DNA from: Nocardia asteroides
GTDB taxonomy: Bacteria > Actinomycetota > Actinomycetes > Mycobacteriales > Mycobacteriaceae
Length of the DNA: 64,000 nt
Direction of reading: 5' to 3'
NCBI GenBank assembly: GCA_019930625.1
Contig: CP082844.1
Location: forward strand, 1,798,001 to 1,862,000
Below are positions 7,688-16,443 of this stretch, in pieces (position 1 is the first letter of the stretch; each line of letters starts with the position of its first letter). The notes under the pieces are model-generated. The model was not told the origin of the DNA. It saw only the letters and a program-made list of their open reading frames with translations, and made no database searches. The position numbers were made by a program, and so were the translations under genes.

Positions 7688-9208
7688 CTAGCTCGCAGTC
7701 TGGTCCGCGGTGCAGGTGGTGTCGGTGTCCGGCAGCACCCCCGCGCCGAAGTAGGTGTTGATCGCGTCGTTCACGCAACTGCTCAATTCGGGCCGGAACG
7801 TCATATGGATACGGACATCGCGCAGAGTGACCATGCGCGACTCGGACAGATGCTGATGCAGTCGAACCCCGTGGGCGTAAGGGGTGCGTGGATCTCCCGT
7901 CGCCTGCACGATGAGCGCGGGCACCGCGTTCCGGACCACCGTCGGAGGTTCGACCGGGCGAGGCCAGAAGGCGCACGGCTGGATGTTGCCCGCCAGCGCG
8001 CCGAACACCGGTTGCGTGGCCCGGTTCTCTTCGATGGTGCGCCAGTACCAGGTGGGATCGATCGGTGCGCCGACATCGCCGCAGGCGATCTGCGCCAGCA
8101 CGGAGTTCTCGTTGTCCCGGAGCGCCTGCACAATGGCGCGCAACCGGGGCGTACGCGAGGTCGTCGGCGGGCCGCCCGCGGCATCGGCGATCTCACGCAC
8201 CGTCGCGGCCAACGGCTCGTTCAACCGGAAGTTCGTCAGCAAGGCGTGCAGGATGAACGGAAGCCAGTGGTCATCGATCGCGAACCCATCGATGACGATC
8301 GGTTGCCGTGCGGCGATGCGCACCAGTTCCTCGACCTTCGCCCGCACCTGCTGCGCAGTCGCGCCGAGCCGGAACTCGTCGTCCCGGGCGGCGGCCCACA
8401 CGGCCCAGTCGTCCAGCGCGATCTCGTCGGCGGGACCCCAGTCCTGCACCAAGCCGGTCCAGTACCGGTCCGGGTCGATCGCGCTGTCGAGCACGATTCG
8501 ATCCGTGCGCTCGGGAAACATCTGCGTGAACACCGCGCCGAGGTAGGTGCCGTAGGACAAGCCGTAGAAGTTGACCTTCTGCTCGCCCAAGACGGCCCGG
8601 ACGATGTCCATGTCGCGCGCCGTGTTGCGAGTGGTGAACTGCCGCACCAAGTCCGGATCGCGGATGACGCAGCTCGCGGCCATGCCCGCGGACTGCACGG
8701 TGTCGTGCACAAAACCCAGCGGTTCCAAGCCCGCCGAGCGCACCATCTCGCCGACCGGCCACCCGCACCGGGGACTGCGGCTGGATTCGCCGACCCCGCG
8801 CGGGTCCATCCCGATCAGGTCGTAACTCGCCAGCACATCCGGCGACAGCACGTCACCGAGCAGATCCACGCTGTCCAGGCCCGGCCCGCCGGGACCGCCG
8901 GGATTCGACAGCAGGACTCCCCGGCGCCGTGCCGGATCGCCCGCCTTCACCCGGGATATCGCCACGGTGATCGTGCGATCGCCAGGCCGCCCGTAGTCCA
9001 GCGGCACCAGAACGTCGGCGCACTCGCCACCAGCTTTGTCCAGATTCTCGACACCGCAAGGCTTCCACTCGGGCAGCTGACGATAGAACCGGTCCAGGCC
9101 GGCCGGGTACTGGTCGGCCACCGGCTCGGCCTGGCTGTAGGCGGGCACGGCCAGCAGCACGGACACCGCCGCTATCGAAATCGAACGCCAGAACGGCTTC
9201 GCGGGCAA
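7688..9208 (-). CDS. Secreted alpha/beta hydrolase, TAP-like C-terminal (tripeptidyl aminopeptidase family)
   Basis: About 506 residues. An N-terminal signal sequence (KPFWRSISIAAVSVLLAVPAYSQA) precedes an alpha/beta-hydrolase fold. The oxyanion stretch is LLSNPGGPGGPG, the nucleophile elbow is GLSYGTYLG, and the TAP-like C-terminal domain has the acid/base region PALIVQATGDPRTPYAHG. Actinobacterial relatives (SlpD/SlpE type) are extracytoplasmic peptidases or esterases. The frame is open to 9298. I chose TTG at 9208 because GAGAGG lies upstream and the signal peptide then starts near the N-terminus; GTG at 9238 is the main alternative. The TetR gene upstream, same strand, may control it. Confidence 0.8.
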   Translation of the reverse strand: MPAKPFWRSISIAAVSVLLAVPAYSQAEPVADQYPAGLDRFYRQLPEWKPCGVENLDKAGGECADVLVPLDYGRPGDRTITVAISRVKAGDPARRRGVLLSNPGGPGGPGLDSVDLLGDVLSPDVLASYDLIGMDPRGVGESSRSPRCGWPVGEMVRSAGLEPLGFVHDTVQSAGMAASCVIRDPDLVRQFTTRNTARDMDIVRAVLGEQKVNFYGLSYGTYLGAVFTQMFPERTDRIVLDSAIDPDRYWTGLVQDWGPADEIALDDWAVWAAARDDEFRLGATAQQVRAKVEELVRIAARQPIVIDGFAIDDHWLPFILHALLTNFRLNEPLAATVREIADAAGGPPTTSRTPRLRAIVQALRDNENSVLAQIACGDVGAPIDPTWYWRTIEENRATQPVFGALAGNIQPCAFWPRPVEPPTVVRNAVPALIVQATGDPRTPYAHGVRLHQHLSESRMVTLRDVRIHMTFRPELSSCVNDAINTYFGAGVLPDTDTTCTADQTAS

Positions 9209-9322
9209 CAGACTTCGCCTCTCGACCGGAGCGAGCACGTGGGTGGATGCGGAAGAACCGTATCGGATCGGAGCCTTCGATGGTGGCACCCTTCCCACGC
9301 GCGGCGTCGCGCGAGGTGCGCG

Positions 9323-10042
9323 TCAGGTGGCCCGGCGTGCGTCGAGCCCGTCCAGCACCCGGTCCAGTCCGTAGCGGAACTTCCGCTCGCGCAACCGTTC
9401 TGGATCCTGGTTCCAGTTCTCCTGCGCGACTCGCGGAAACTCGCGCGCCGCCGCTTCGACGGCCGGGCGCAGCTCGGCCAGCCACTCCTTCTCCGTCTTC
9501 CCGCTGCGAGTCAGCATGCTCAGATACGCCGCCTCGGTGATGCCGATACCGACCACGTAGCTGATGACGGCGCCGATGGCGTCGCCCGCCTCCTCGGCGG
9601 GGAAGCCACCGGCTTCGAACAGCCCGACCATCCGGTCGTTGAGCCGCATAACGTTCGGGCCCAGATAGGACAGCCCGACCTGGCCCAGGGTCGAGGCCAT
9701 CCACGGATGCCGCAGGATCATCGCGCGCAGGCTCGTTGCGCACTCCTGCGCCGCGGCGCGCCATTGCGCCGGGTCATCGATCCGTGGGACGTCGATCTCA
9801 CCGTAGACCTCGTCGACCACCAGTTCGATCAGCTCGTCCCGATTGGCCACGTGGCGGTAGAGGGAGGTGGCGCCTGCGTTCAGGCGAGCGCCGAGCTGAC
9901 GCATGCTCAGCGCCTCCATGCCCTCCGCGTCCAATAGCGCGACCGCTTCGGCCACGATCTGTTCCCTGGTCAGCGCCGGTTGCTCCCGGCCGCGCCGCGG
10001 GCGCGTCCACACCGATCCCACCGGCTGCTTCTCCGCGGGCAT
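9323..10042 (-). CDS. TetR-family transcriptional regulator with TetR_C domain
   Basis: About 239 residues. The N-terminal helix-turn-helix reads REQIVAEAVALLDAEGMEALSMRQLGARLNAGATSLYRHVANRDELIELVVDEVYGEI, followed by a TetR_C-type ligand domain (HPWMASTLGQVGLSYLGPNVMRLNDRMV). ATG at 10042 has AAGGAG 5 nt upstream and is preferred over ATG at 10060. A TAnnnT hexamer (TACGCT on the minus strand, 10070-10065) could be its -10. It precedes the secreted hydrolase gene on the same strand by about 114 nt, which makes that gene a candidate target. Autoregulation is likely but inferred. Confidence 0.88.
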   Translation of the reverse strand: MPAEKQPVGSVWTRPRRGREQPALTREQIVAEAVALLDAEGMEALSMRQLGARLNAGATSLYRHVANRDELIELVVDEVYGEIDVPRIDDPAQWRAAAQECATSLRAMILRHPWMASTLGQVGLSYLGPNVMRLNDRMVGLFEAGGFPAEEAGDAIGAVISYVVGIGITEAAYLSMLTRSGKTEKEWLAELRPAVEAAAREFPRVAQENWNQDPERLRERKFRYGLDRVLDGLDARRAT

Positions 10043-10149
10043 GGCACTCCTTTCGTCCATCTCCAGCGTAGCGCACGGTGTTCGCGAATGCGTACAACGC
10101 TCGCCGGTGCCGATGCGGGACCGAACCCCGGCCCGTCAACCACCGAAAT

Positions 10150-10172
10150 CCGGCTCGAACGGATCGAGCCGG
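10150..10172. repeat. Inverted repeat between reductase and TetR genes
   Basis: A perfect 9-bp inverted repeat CCGGCTCGA / TCGAGCCGG with a 5-nt spacer. It lies 88 nt past the reductase stop and about 108 nt upstream of the TetR start. It could terminate the reductase transcript or act as a TetR-family operator. There is no U-tract. Confidence 0.4.
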
Positions 10173-10259
10173 GCCTCGTCACGGCGCGCGCCGCATGCGT
10201 CCGGTCCGGGTTCCGCGAGCGCTACCCGGGCCCGCCGAGCGCAGGCACGCAGGTGACGA

Positions 10260-11255
10260 TCAGAATTCGCCCGAGACGCCGAGAACGGTTCGGCCCCGGT
10301 GGCTGCCTTTCTGAATGGAGCGCAGCACCTTCTCCACCTCGGTGATCGGAGCGTGGTTCGCCAGGGTCGAAAGATGCTGAGGGCGCAAGTCCTTGCCGAG
10401 CTGGGACCATACTTCGCGACGGCGCTCGATCGGGAGGTTGACCGAATCGATGCCCTCCAGGGCGACGCCGCGCAGGATGAACGGCATCACCGTGGTGGGC
10501 AGCTCGGATCCGCCGGTGAGGCCGCTGGCCGCGACCACGCCGCCGTAGCCGATGGCGCTGAGAACGTAGGCGAGCGAGGCGCCGCCGACACTGTCCACGG
10601 CCGCGGCCCACCGCGCCTTCGTCAGGGGCCGCGGCTTGGCGCTCGGCTCCTCGGGCAGCCTTCCGATCACCTCGTTCGCGCCGATCTCACTGAGCAGGTC
10701 GCCCGCATCGGTCTTGCCGGTGGAAGCGATAACTTCGAAGCCGAGCCCGGAGAGGATGTCGATACTCACGCTGCCGACTCCACCCGTCGCGCCCGTGACC
10801 AGCACCGGGCCCGCGTCCGGGGTGAGACCGCGATCGAGCAGTGCCTGCACGCTGAGGGCCGCGGTGAAACCGGCGGTGCCGAGCGCGGCGGCGTCACGAA
10901 GGCTCAGATCCTCCAGCTTGACCACCCATTCGGCGGGCACCCTGGCGTATTCGGCGAAGCCGCCGTTGTGTGCAACGCCGATGTCGTATCCGTGCGCGAT
11001 CACCGGGTCACCCGGGGCGAAATCGTCGTCGGCGGACTCGACCACTTCGCCCACGAGATCGATTCCGGGCACGATCGGGTAGTTGCGGACCACTCCGCCG
11101 CCCTTGGTGATCGCCAGAGCGTCCTTGTAGTTCGCGCTCGAGTAGTGCACTTTGATCGTCACGTCGCCCGGCCCGAGGAAATCCTCGCCGACCTGCTGCC
11201 GGGTCAGGACGATCCCGCTATCCGATTCGTGTGCCACCATCGCCCAGAACTCCAT
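10260..11255 (-). CDS. YhdH/AcuI-family quinone oxidoreductase (acrylyl-CoA reductase type)
   Basis: About 331 residues, a medium-chain dehydrogenase of the YhdH/AcuI branch. It has the YSSANYKDALAITKGGGVVRNYPIVPGIDLVG substrate-domain signature and the NADPH-binding VTGATGGVGSVSIDILSGLGFEVIASTGK motif. It lacks the zinc-binding cysteines of alcohol dehydrogenases. Family members reduce acrylyl-CoA or quinones with NADPH. ATG at 11255 was chosen over ATG at 11267 because TATGCT (minus strand, 11268-11263) sits 7 nt before it, as expected for a leaderless transcript, and neither start has a Shine-Dalgarno. Confidence 0.88.
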   Translation of the reverse strand: MEFWAMVAHESDSGIVLTRQQVGEDFLGPGDVTIKVHYSSANYKDALAITKGGGVVRNYPIVPGIDLVGEVVESADDDFAPGDPVIAHGYDIGVAHNGGFAEYARVPAEWVVKLEDLSLRDAAALGTAGFTAALSVQALLDRGLTPDAGPVLVTGATGGVGSVSIDILSGLGFEVIASTGKTDAGDLLSEIGANEVIGRLPEEPSAKPRPLTKARWAAAVDSVGGASLAYVLSAIGYGGVVAASGLTGGSELPTTVMPFILRGVALEGIDSVNLPIERRREVWSQLGKDLRPQHLSTLANHAPITEVEKVLRSIQKGSHRGRTVLGVSGEF

Positions 11256-11292
11256 GCGGACGAGCATACGAGTGTCCGGACGGGTCCGGGAG

Positions 11293-12363
11293 CTACTGCG
11301 GCACGAGTTCCAGCCGGACGCCGAGCAGACGAACCGGCCGGTCGAGGTCGAACCGGTCGACGATCCGCAGCGCGGTCTCGGCGATCCGCGCGACGTCGAT
11401 GGTCGGTTCGGGGAGTTTCTCCTGTTTACTGCGGGTATAGAAGGTGTTGGTGCGCACCGTCACGGAAACACGGGTGCCGATCCGGCCTGCCGCGGCCATC
11501 TCCTCGGCGACCTCGGTGGCCAGTCGCGCGACTTGGGCGCGGATCTCGCCGGGATCGGTCAGATCGTGCGGGAAGGTCTCGGATTTGCTGCGACCTACGG
11601 GGATTCGCGGTTCGGTGGTGACATCCGTATCGCCCTTGCCGTGGCCGAGCACCCGGAGATACGGCCCGGTGTTCGGCCCGAACTCCGCGGCGAGACGATG
11701 CCGGTCGGCCGCCATCAGGTCGCCGACGGTTCGGATGCCGAGGTCGGCGAGACGCGCGGCGATTCGGTCGCCGATACCCCACAGCGCGTTCGTCGGGCGA
11801 TGGGCCATCACTTCGGTCCAGTTCGCCGCGGTGAGCCGGAAGACGCCCGTGGCGGCGCCCGCGCCGGCCACGGGCTCGGCCGAGGACTTGCCCGCCGATT
11901 TGGCGAAACCGGTCGCGAGCTTGGCGGTGAGCTTGTTGTCACCGATGCCGATGGAGCAGGTCAGTTCCAGTCCGGCGATGGCGGCGCGCACCTGGTGCGC
12001 GAGGGCCTCAGGGTCGTCGGTGTCGGCGGCGAGGAACGCCTCGTCCCAGCCCCACACCTCGACCCGCCCGGGAAACGTCCGCAGCAGCGCCATGACCTCG
12101 TCGGAGGCGTCCTCGTAGGCGGTCATGTCCAAGGGAAGGAAGACGCCGTCGGGGCACTTGCGCTGGGCGCTGCGCAACGGCATCCCGGCCCGCACGCCGA
12201 ACGCGCGTGCCGGATAGGACGCGCAGGTCACCACCTTGCGCGCCTCGGTGGGATCGCCGTGGCCGCCGACGATGACCGGCAGTCCCCGCAGTTCCGGATG
12301 ACGGCGGAATTCCACCGCCGCCTGGAACTGGTCGAGATCGACGTGCAACAGCCATCTGGCCAC
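11293..12363 (-). CDS. dinB: DNA polymerase IV (Y family)
   Basis: A 356-residue translesion polymerase. The N-terminal LHVDLDQFQAAVE carries the first metal-binding Asp. The palm motif that usually reads SxDEA is EVWGWDEAFLAA here, keeping the catalytic Asp-Glu pair. TCSIGIGDNKLTAKLAT is the second signature, LWGIGDRIAARLADLGIRTVGDL is the helix-hairpin-helix, and RPVRLLGVRLELV ends the little-finger domain. As I recall them, M. tuberculosis Rv3056-type proteins share the WGWDEA variant. The start is GTG at 12363. No actinobacterial SOS box (TCGAAC-N4-GTTCGA) was seen upstream, so LexA control is not supported. Confidence 0.93.
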   Translation of the reverse strand: MARWLLHVDLDQFQAAVEFRRHPELRGLPVIVGGHGDPTEARKVVTCASYPARAFGVRAGMPLRSAQRKCPDGVFLPLDMTAYEDASDEVMALLRTFPGRVEVWGWDEAFLAADTDDPEALAHQVRAAIAGLELTCSIGIGDNKLTAKLATGFAKSAGKSSAEPVAGAGAATGVFRLTAANWTEVMAHRPTNALWGIGDRIAARLADLGIRTVGDLMAADRHRLAAEFGPNTGPYLRVLGHGKGDTDVTTEPRIPVGRSKSETFPHDLTDPGEIRAQVARLATEVAEEMAAAGRIGTRVSVTVRTNTFYTRSKQEKLPEPTIDVARIAETALRIVDRFDLDRPVRLLGVRLELVPQ

Positions 12364-12596
12364 ATGCCGTTCTTACCGCAGTGCTGCGACACCATGCGTA
12401 ATTCCAGTGCGAATCGGCGGCCGACCGGCGTTTCCACCGCGCCGCGAGCGTGCGTGTGTCCCGCGGACACCTCGCTGGACCGTTCCCAGGGTGCCGGACC
12501 CGCCATGGGTGCGAACTGCCCGCCGCTGCCAGGCAGATCCGCCGATGTTCGCCCGGCAGTCCCATGCCGTCGAGGAAGCACGTCTCGCCATGCGCA

Positions 12597-12631
12597 TTGC
12601 GCTGCCCGAGAAACAGAATTAAATTCGGTAT
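12597..12631 (+). promoter_or_regulatory. Promoter and overlapping palindromic operator for the TetR gene at 12632
   Basis: TTGCGC (12597-12602), a 17-nt spacer and TAAATT (12620-12625) form a sigma-70-like promoter. The -10 lies within a perfect odd palindrome GAATT-A-AATTC (12616-12626). The ATG at 12632 is 6 nt past the -10 and has no Shine-Dalgarno, so the transcript is probably leaderless. An operator on the -10 would fit autorepression by the TetR protein. Confidence 0.5.
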
Positions 12632-13216
12632 ATGAAGATTCGAGATCGGTTACTGCTGGCGGCCGAGCGCCAGTTCGCCGAGCACGGTGCGCTCGACGCG
12701 ACGCTGACGCAGATCCGGGACGCGGCGGGTGCCAGCGTGGGGGCGCTCTACCACCACTTCCCGGACAAGGCCGACCTCTACCGGCAGGTGTGGGCCAACG
12801 CGCTGACGGACTACCAGAAGCATTTCTGGGCGGTAGTGGGCGACAGCACCGACGCGCGTGCGGGCGTCACCTCCGGCGTGCGCGAGCACTTGCGGTGGGT
12901 GAGCGAGAACCAGTACCGGGCCACGGTGCTCACCTCCGCCCGTCCGCCAGGAGTGCGCGAGAGCGAGAGCAATCGCCGCTTCTTGTCCGATGTGACGCGT
13001 TGGTGGCGCACGCACGCCGGATACGGGGTGGTGCGTGATCTGCCGATCGATCTGGTCTACGCGCTGTGGCTGGGCCCCGCGCAGGAATACACGCGGCAGT
13101 GGCTGGGCGGCGAGATGCGCATCGCCCCGGCCGAAGTCGCGGGCGAACTCGCCGACGCCGCATGGCTCGCCCTCGCCGCCGATCGCATCCGAGCCGCGCA
13201 AGAGGTATCCCGATGA
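12632..13216 (+). CDS. TetR-family transcriptional regulator
   Basis: 194 residues. The helix-turn-helix is RDRLLLAAERQFAEHGALDATLTQIRDAAGASVGALYHHFPDKADLYRQVW. The C-terminal ligand domain (LPIDLVYALWLGPAQEYTRQWL) resembles the AcrR/YcdC-like group. Its stop overlaps the ATG of the thioesterase gene (ATGA), so the two are translationally coupled and the regulator probably senses a related acyl compound. It is divergent from dinB across 268 bp. Confidence 0.88.
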   Translation: MKIRDRLLLAAERQFAEHGALDATLTQIRDAAGASVGALYHHFPDKADLYRQVWANALTDYQKHFWAVVGDSTDARAGVTSGVREHLRWVSENQYRATVLTSARPPGVRESESNRRFLSDVTRWWRTHAGYGVVRDLPIDLVYALWLGPAQEYTRQWLGGEMRIAPAEVAGELADAAWLALAADRIRAAQEVSR

Positions 13217-13656
13217 CAACAACCATGAGCCTCGACAGCGCCAGGAAAGTGCTGGCCGCACAGCCTTTTGCCGACCTGGTCGGCACCGAGATCACCGCCT
13301 TCGGCGACGGAGCCGCCACCCTGATCATCCCGCTGCGCCGCGAACTGACCCAGCAGTTCGGCTACGTGCACGGCGGCGTGCTCGCCTACGCCGCCGACAA
13401 CGCCCTCACCTTCGCCGCGGGGACGGTTCTCGGCGCGAACGTGCTCACCGGCGGTTTCACCATCACCTACCTGCGACCGGCCGCGGGCACTCGGTTGCGC
13501 GCCGAGGCATCCGTCACCGGGTCGACGCGCCGCCAGGCGGTTGCCCACTGCCGGATCTACGCGGAGAGCGCCGACCGTGAACCGATCCTGTGCGCGGTGG
13601 CACAAGGCACCACCCGGCTCGCGGAAAGCGACCTGACGAACTCGAACCCCGCCTGA
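13213..13656 (+). CDS. PaaI-family hotdog thioesterase
   Basis: 147 residues with a hotdog fold. The catalytic-loop signature is YVHGGVLAYAADNALTFAAGTVLG, followed by VLTGGFTITYLRPAAGTRLRAEA, the usual strand after the central helix in PaaI/YdiI-type acyl-CoA thioesterases. It hydrolyses an acyl-CoA; the chain or ring type cannot be inferred. ATG at 13213 overlaps the TetR stop. A strong hairpin terminator follows at 13724-13755. Confidence 0.87.
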   Translation: MTTTMSLDSARKVLAAQPFADLVGTEITAFGDGAATLIIPLRRELTQQFGYVHGGVLAYAADNALTFAAGTVLGANVLTGGFTITYLRPAAGTRLRAEASVTGSTRRQAVAHCRIYAESADREPILCAVAQGTTRLAESDLTNSNPA

Positions 13657-13723
13657 CTCGCCCCACGCGCGAATCGGTCGTGGACCCAGTGCGCCCAGCT
13701 CGCGCGCCATGCGGCAGACGAAA

Positions 13724-13755
13724 GGCCGGGCACGGAGCATTCTCCGTGCCCGGCC
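13724..13755. terminator. Bidirectional terminator between thioesterase gene and lon
   Basis: A perfect 14-bp stem GGCCGGGCACGGAG / CTCCGTGCCCGGCC with a CATT tetraloop, flanked by AAA on the left and CTT on the right. It lies between two convergent genes and can serve both. Confidence 0.8.
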
Positions 13756-13768
13756 CTTCCAGCACAGG

Positions 13769-16162
13769 TCAGGCGGTTGCCGCGTAGGCAGGACCCAAAG
13801 CCGGTTCGGTGACCGGTTCGATGGCGTAGGCCAGGATGTCGGCCACGTCGGCGACGGGGCGGACATCCAGCGCGGCCAGCACTTCCGCCGGGACGTCATC
13901 CAGATCCGGCTCGTTGCGCGCCGGGATGAAGACCGTCTTCAACCCCGCCCGCTGGGCGGCGAGCAGCTTCTGCTTCACGCCGCCGATCGGCAGCACCCGG
14001 CCGTTCAGCGTGACCTCACCGGTCATGCCGACATCCGATCGCACCTGACGACCCAGCGCCAGCGACACCAGAGCGGTGACCATCGTGACGCCCGCGGACG
14101 GCCCGTCCTTCGGCACCGCGCCCGCCGGGAAGTGGATGTGGATGTTGCGATCGAGCACCGACGGCTCGATCCCGATTTCCTCCAGGTGGGAGCGCACGTA
14201 GGTCAGCGCGATCTGCGCGGACTCCTTCATGACGTCGCCGAGCTGGCCGGTGAGCGTCAGGGAGCGCTCGCCCTCGGCGGCGTTCGCCTCGATGTAGAGG
14301 ACGTCGCCGCCCGCGCCGGTGACGGCGAGGCCGGTGGCCACACCCGGGACGGCGGTGCGTTCCACCGAATCGGGGGTGAAGCGCGGACGACCCAGGTAGT
14401 CCTTCAGGTCGTCCAATCCGATCGTCAGTGCTTCCTCGACCGGCACCTCGTAGCCCAGTTCGGGGTCGTAACCCGCCGCAGCGGGAACACTCTCGCGCTC
14501 CGACAGCCGAGTGGCGGCCTTGCGCAACGCTTTCGCGATCAGCCGCTCCATCTGCCGGACCCCGGCCTCCCTGGTGTAGTTGGCCGCGATTTCCCGCAGG
14601 GCCTCCTCGCTGACCGTCACCTCGTCGGCGGTCAACGCGTTGCGCTCGAGCTGCCGCGGCACCAGGAAGTCGCGCGCGATGGCCACCTTGTCGTCCTCGG
14701 TGTAGCCATCGACGGTGATCAGCTCCATCCGGTCCAGCAGCGGGCCGGGGATGGTCTCCATCACGTTCGCCGTGGCGATGAACAGCACGTCGGACAGGTC
14801 CAGGTCCAGATCGAGGTAGTGATCGCGGAACGTATGGTTCTGCGCCGGGTCCAGCACCTCGAGCAGGGCGGCCGCCGGGTCGCCGCGGAAGTCCGAGCCG
14901 ACCTTGTCGATCTCGTCCAGCAGGACGACCGGGTTCATCGAACCGGCTTCCTTCATGGCGCGGACGATGCGACCGGGCAGTGCGCCGACGTAGGTCCGGC
15001 GGTGGCCACGGATCTCGGCCTCGTCGCGTACGCCACCCAGAGCCACGCGGACGAACTTGCGGCCCAGCGCCCGCGCCACGGACTCACCCAGCGATGTCTT
15101 GCCGACGCCGGGCGGCCCGACCAGCACCAGCACCGCGCCGGAGCCGCGTCCGCCGACGACCTCCAGGCCCCGGGCCGCACGGCGAGCCCGGACGGCCAGG
15201 TACTCCACCATGCGGTCCTTGACCTCGTCCAGACCGTGGTGGTCGGCGTCCAGGACCGCGCGGGCGGCCGACACATCGGTGCTGTCGGTGGTCTTCACCG
15301 TCCACGGCAGCTCGAGCACCGTGTCCAGCCAAGTCCGGATCCAGCCGGATTCCGGACTCTGATCGCTGGCTCGCTCCAGCCTGCCGACCTCGCGCAGCGC
15401 CGCTTCGCGAACCGTGTCGGGTAGATCGGCCTGCTCGACGCGGGTGCGGTAATCGTCGGCGCCGTCCGGCTCGTCCTCACCGAGTTCCTTGCGGATGGCG
15501 TTGAGCTGCTGGCGCAGCAGGAATTCGCGCTGGCTCTTCTCCATGCCCTCGCGCACGTCTTCGCTGATCTTCTCGCTGATCTCGGCCTCGGCGATGTGCG
15601 CTTTGGTCCACTCGATCAGGGTGGCGAGCCGCTTGGCCACCTCGGGGGTCTCGAGCAGTTCACGCTTCTGCTCGGAAGTGAGGTACGTGGCGTAACCCGC
15701 GGTGTCGGCGATGGCCGACGGATCGGTCAACTGATTGACCGCATCGATGATCTGCCACGCCTCGCGGCGCTGCAGCACCGAGACGACCAGCTTCTTGTAT
15801 TCGGCGGCCAGTTCCTTGGTGCGGCCGTCCGGGGCTGAAGTCTCGACCGGCTCCGCCTCGACCCACAAGGCCGCGCCGGGGCCGGTGACCCCGTGCCCGA
15901 TCTTTGCGCGCCGTTCGGCCTTGAGGACGGCCGCCGGAGCACCGCCGCGCATCCGGCCGACCTGTTCGATGGTGGCGACCACACCGTAGGTGGCGTAGCC
16001 CTCGTTCAGGCGCGGCGCGAGCAGCACGGCGTCGGTCCCGGCGGCGCGCGCGGCATCGATCGCGGCCTGCGCCGATTCGTCCAGTTCGATGGGCACGACC
16101 ATGCCCGGCAGCACGATCGGATCGGTCAGGAACAGCACCGGCAGGTTCTGTGGTGTAGTCAC
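13769..16162 (-). CDS. lon: ATP-dependent protease Lon
   Basis: About 797 residues, the normal length for bacterial Lon. The N-terminal LON substrate domain begins [23 protein letters not shown]. The AAA+ module has Walker [10 protein letters not shown] and Walker [10 protein letters not shown]. The C-terminal peptidase has the catalytic serine in [11 protein letters not shown] and the lysine in [12 protein letters not shown]. It degrades misfolded and regulatory proteins in the cytosol. The frame extends to 16297, but GTG at 16162 begins the conserved domain and has GGAAGG upstream. A HAIR-type operator 20 nt before the start suggests HspR repression, as reported for lon in Streptomyces. Confidence 0.96.
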   Translation of the reverse strand: MTTPQNLPVLFLTDPIVLPGMVVPIELDESAQAAIDAARAAGTDAVLLAPRLNEGYATYGVVATIEQVGRMRGGAPAAVLKAERRAKIGHGVTGPGAALWVEAEPVETSAPDGRTKELAAEYKKLVVSVLQRREAWQIIDAVNQLTDPSAIADTAGYATYLTSEQKRELLETPEVAKRLATLIEWTKAHIAEAEISEKISEDVREGMEKSQREFLLRQQLNAIRKELGEDEPDGADDYRTRVEQADLPDTVREAALREVGRLERASDQSPESGWIRTWLDTVLELPWTVKTTDSTDVSAARAVLDADHHGLDEVKDRMVEYLAVRARRAARGLEVVGGRGSGAVLVLVGPPGVGKTSLGESVARALGRKFVRVALGGVRDEAEIRGHRRTYVGALPGRIVRAMKEAGSMNPVVLLDEIDKVGSDFRGDPAAALLEVLDPAQNHTFRDHYLDLDLDLSDVLFIATANVMETIPGPLLDRMELITVDGYTEDDKVAIARDFLVPRQLERNALTADEVTVSEEALREIAANYTREAGVRQMERLIAKALRKAATRLSERESVPAAAGYDPELGYEVPVEEALTIGLDDLKDYLGRPRFTPDSVERTAVPGVATGLAVTGAGGDVLYIEANAAEGERSLTLTGQLGDVMKESAQIALTYVRSHLEEIGIEPSVLDRNIHIHFPAGAVPKDGPSAGVTMVTALVSLALGRQVRSDVGMTGEVTLNGRVLPIGGVKQKLLAAQRAGLKTVFIPARNEPDLDDVPAEVLAALDVRPVADVADILAYAIEPVTEPALGPAYAATA

Positions 16163-16181
16163 GTCTTCGACCCTTCCAAAA

Positions 16182-16202
16182 GTTGAGCGATGCCTACTCA
16201 AC
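16182..16202. promoter_or_regulatory. HAIR-type inverted repeat (putative HspR operator) upstream of lon
   Basis: GTTGAGC-N7-ACTCAAC. The family consensus is CTTGAGT-N7-ACTCAAG, so the TTGAG/CTCAA cores and the 7-nt spacing both match. It lies 20 nt upstream of the lon start. HspR binds HAIR elements upstream of dnaK, clpB and lon in actinobacteria. Confidence 0.8.
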
Positions 16203-16405
16203 CCGCGATGGTTCGGGTTTGTTCCGTCCCCGACCGAACGTTCGCCGACGGCGAATTCCCCACTCGGAACTGTGACGCGCGCCACGGACGCGGACACCGA
16301 GCCTCTTCGGATCCTCGCCCCGCCATTCGACTTCCGATTCGCCGGATACTCCTCGTTGACACCCCGTCCAAGGCAATGAGAACGTGGGGGCCTTGATATC
16401 TCATA

Positions 16406-16421
16406 CCGGCGGTACCGCCGG
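16406..16421. repeat. 16-bp perfect palindrome upstream of the DUF445 gene
   Basis: CCGGCGGTACCGCCGG is a perfect palindrome without spacer, 22 nt before the ATG at 16444. It may be an operator or a 5'-UTR hairpin. GGGAGTCCT between it and the start could serve as the ribosome site. Confidence 0.4.
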
Positions 16422-16443
16422 ATCGGCTTAGGGAGTCCTATCC

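Noticed and set aside
7580..9937. 785-residue plus-strand frame across the hydrolase and TetR genes
   Set aside because: Antisense shadow; both minus-strand proteins have full family signatures.
12364..12631. LexA/SOS box for dinB
   Set aside because: No TCGAAC-N4-GTTCGA-like palindrome occurs in the divergent region.
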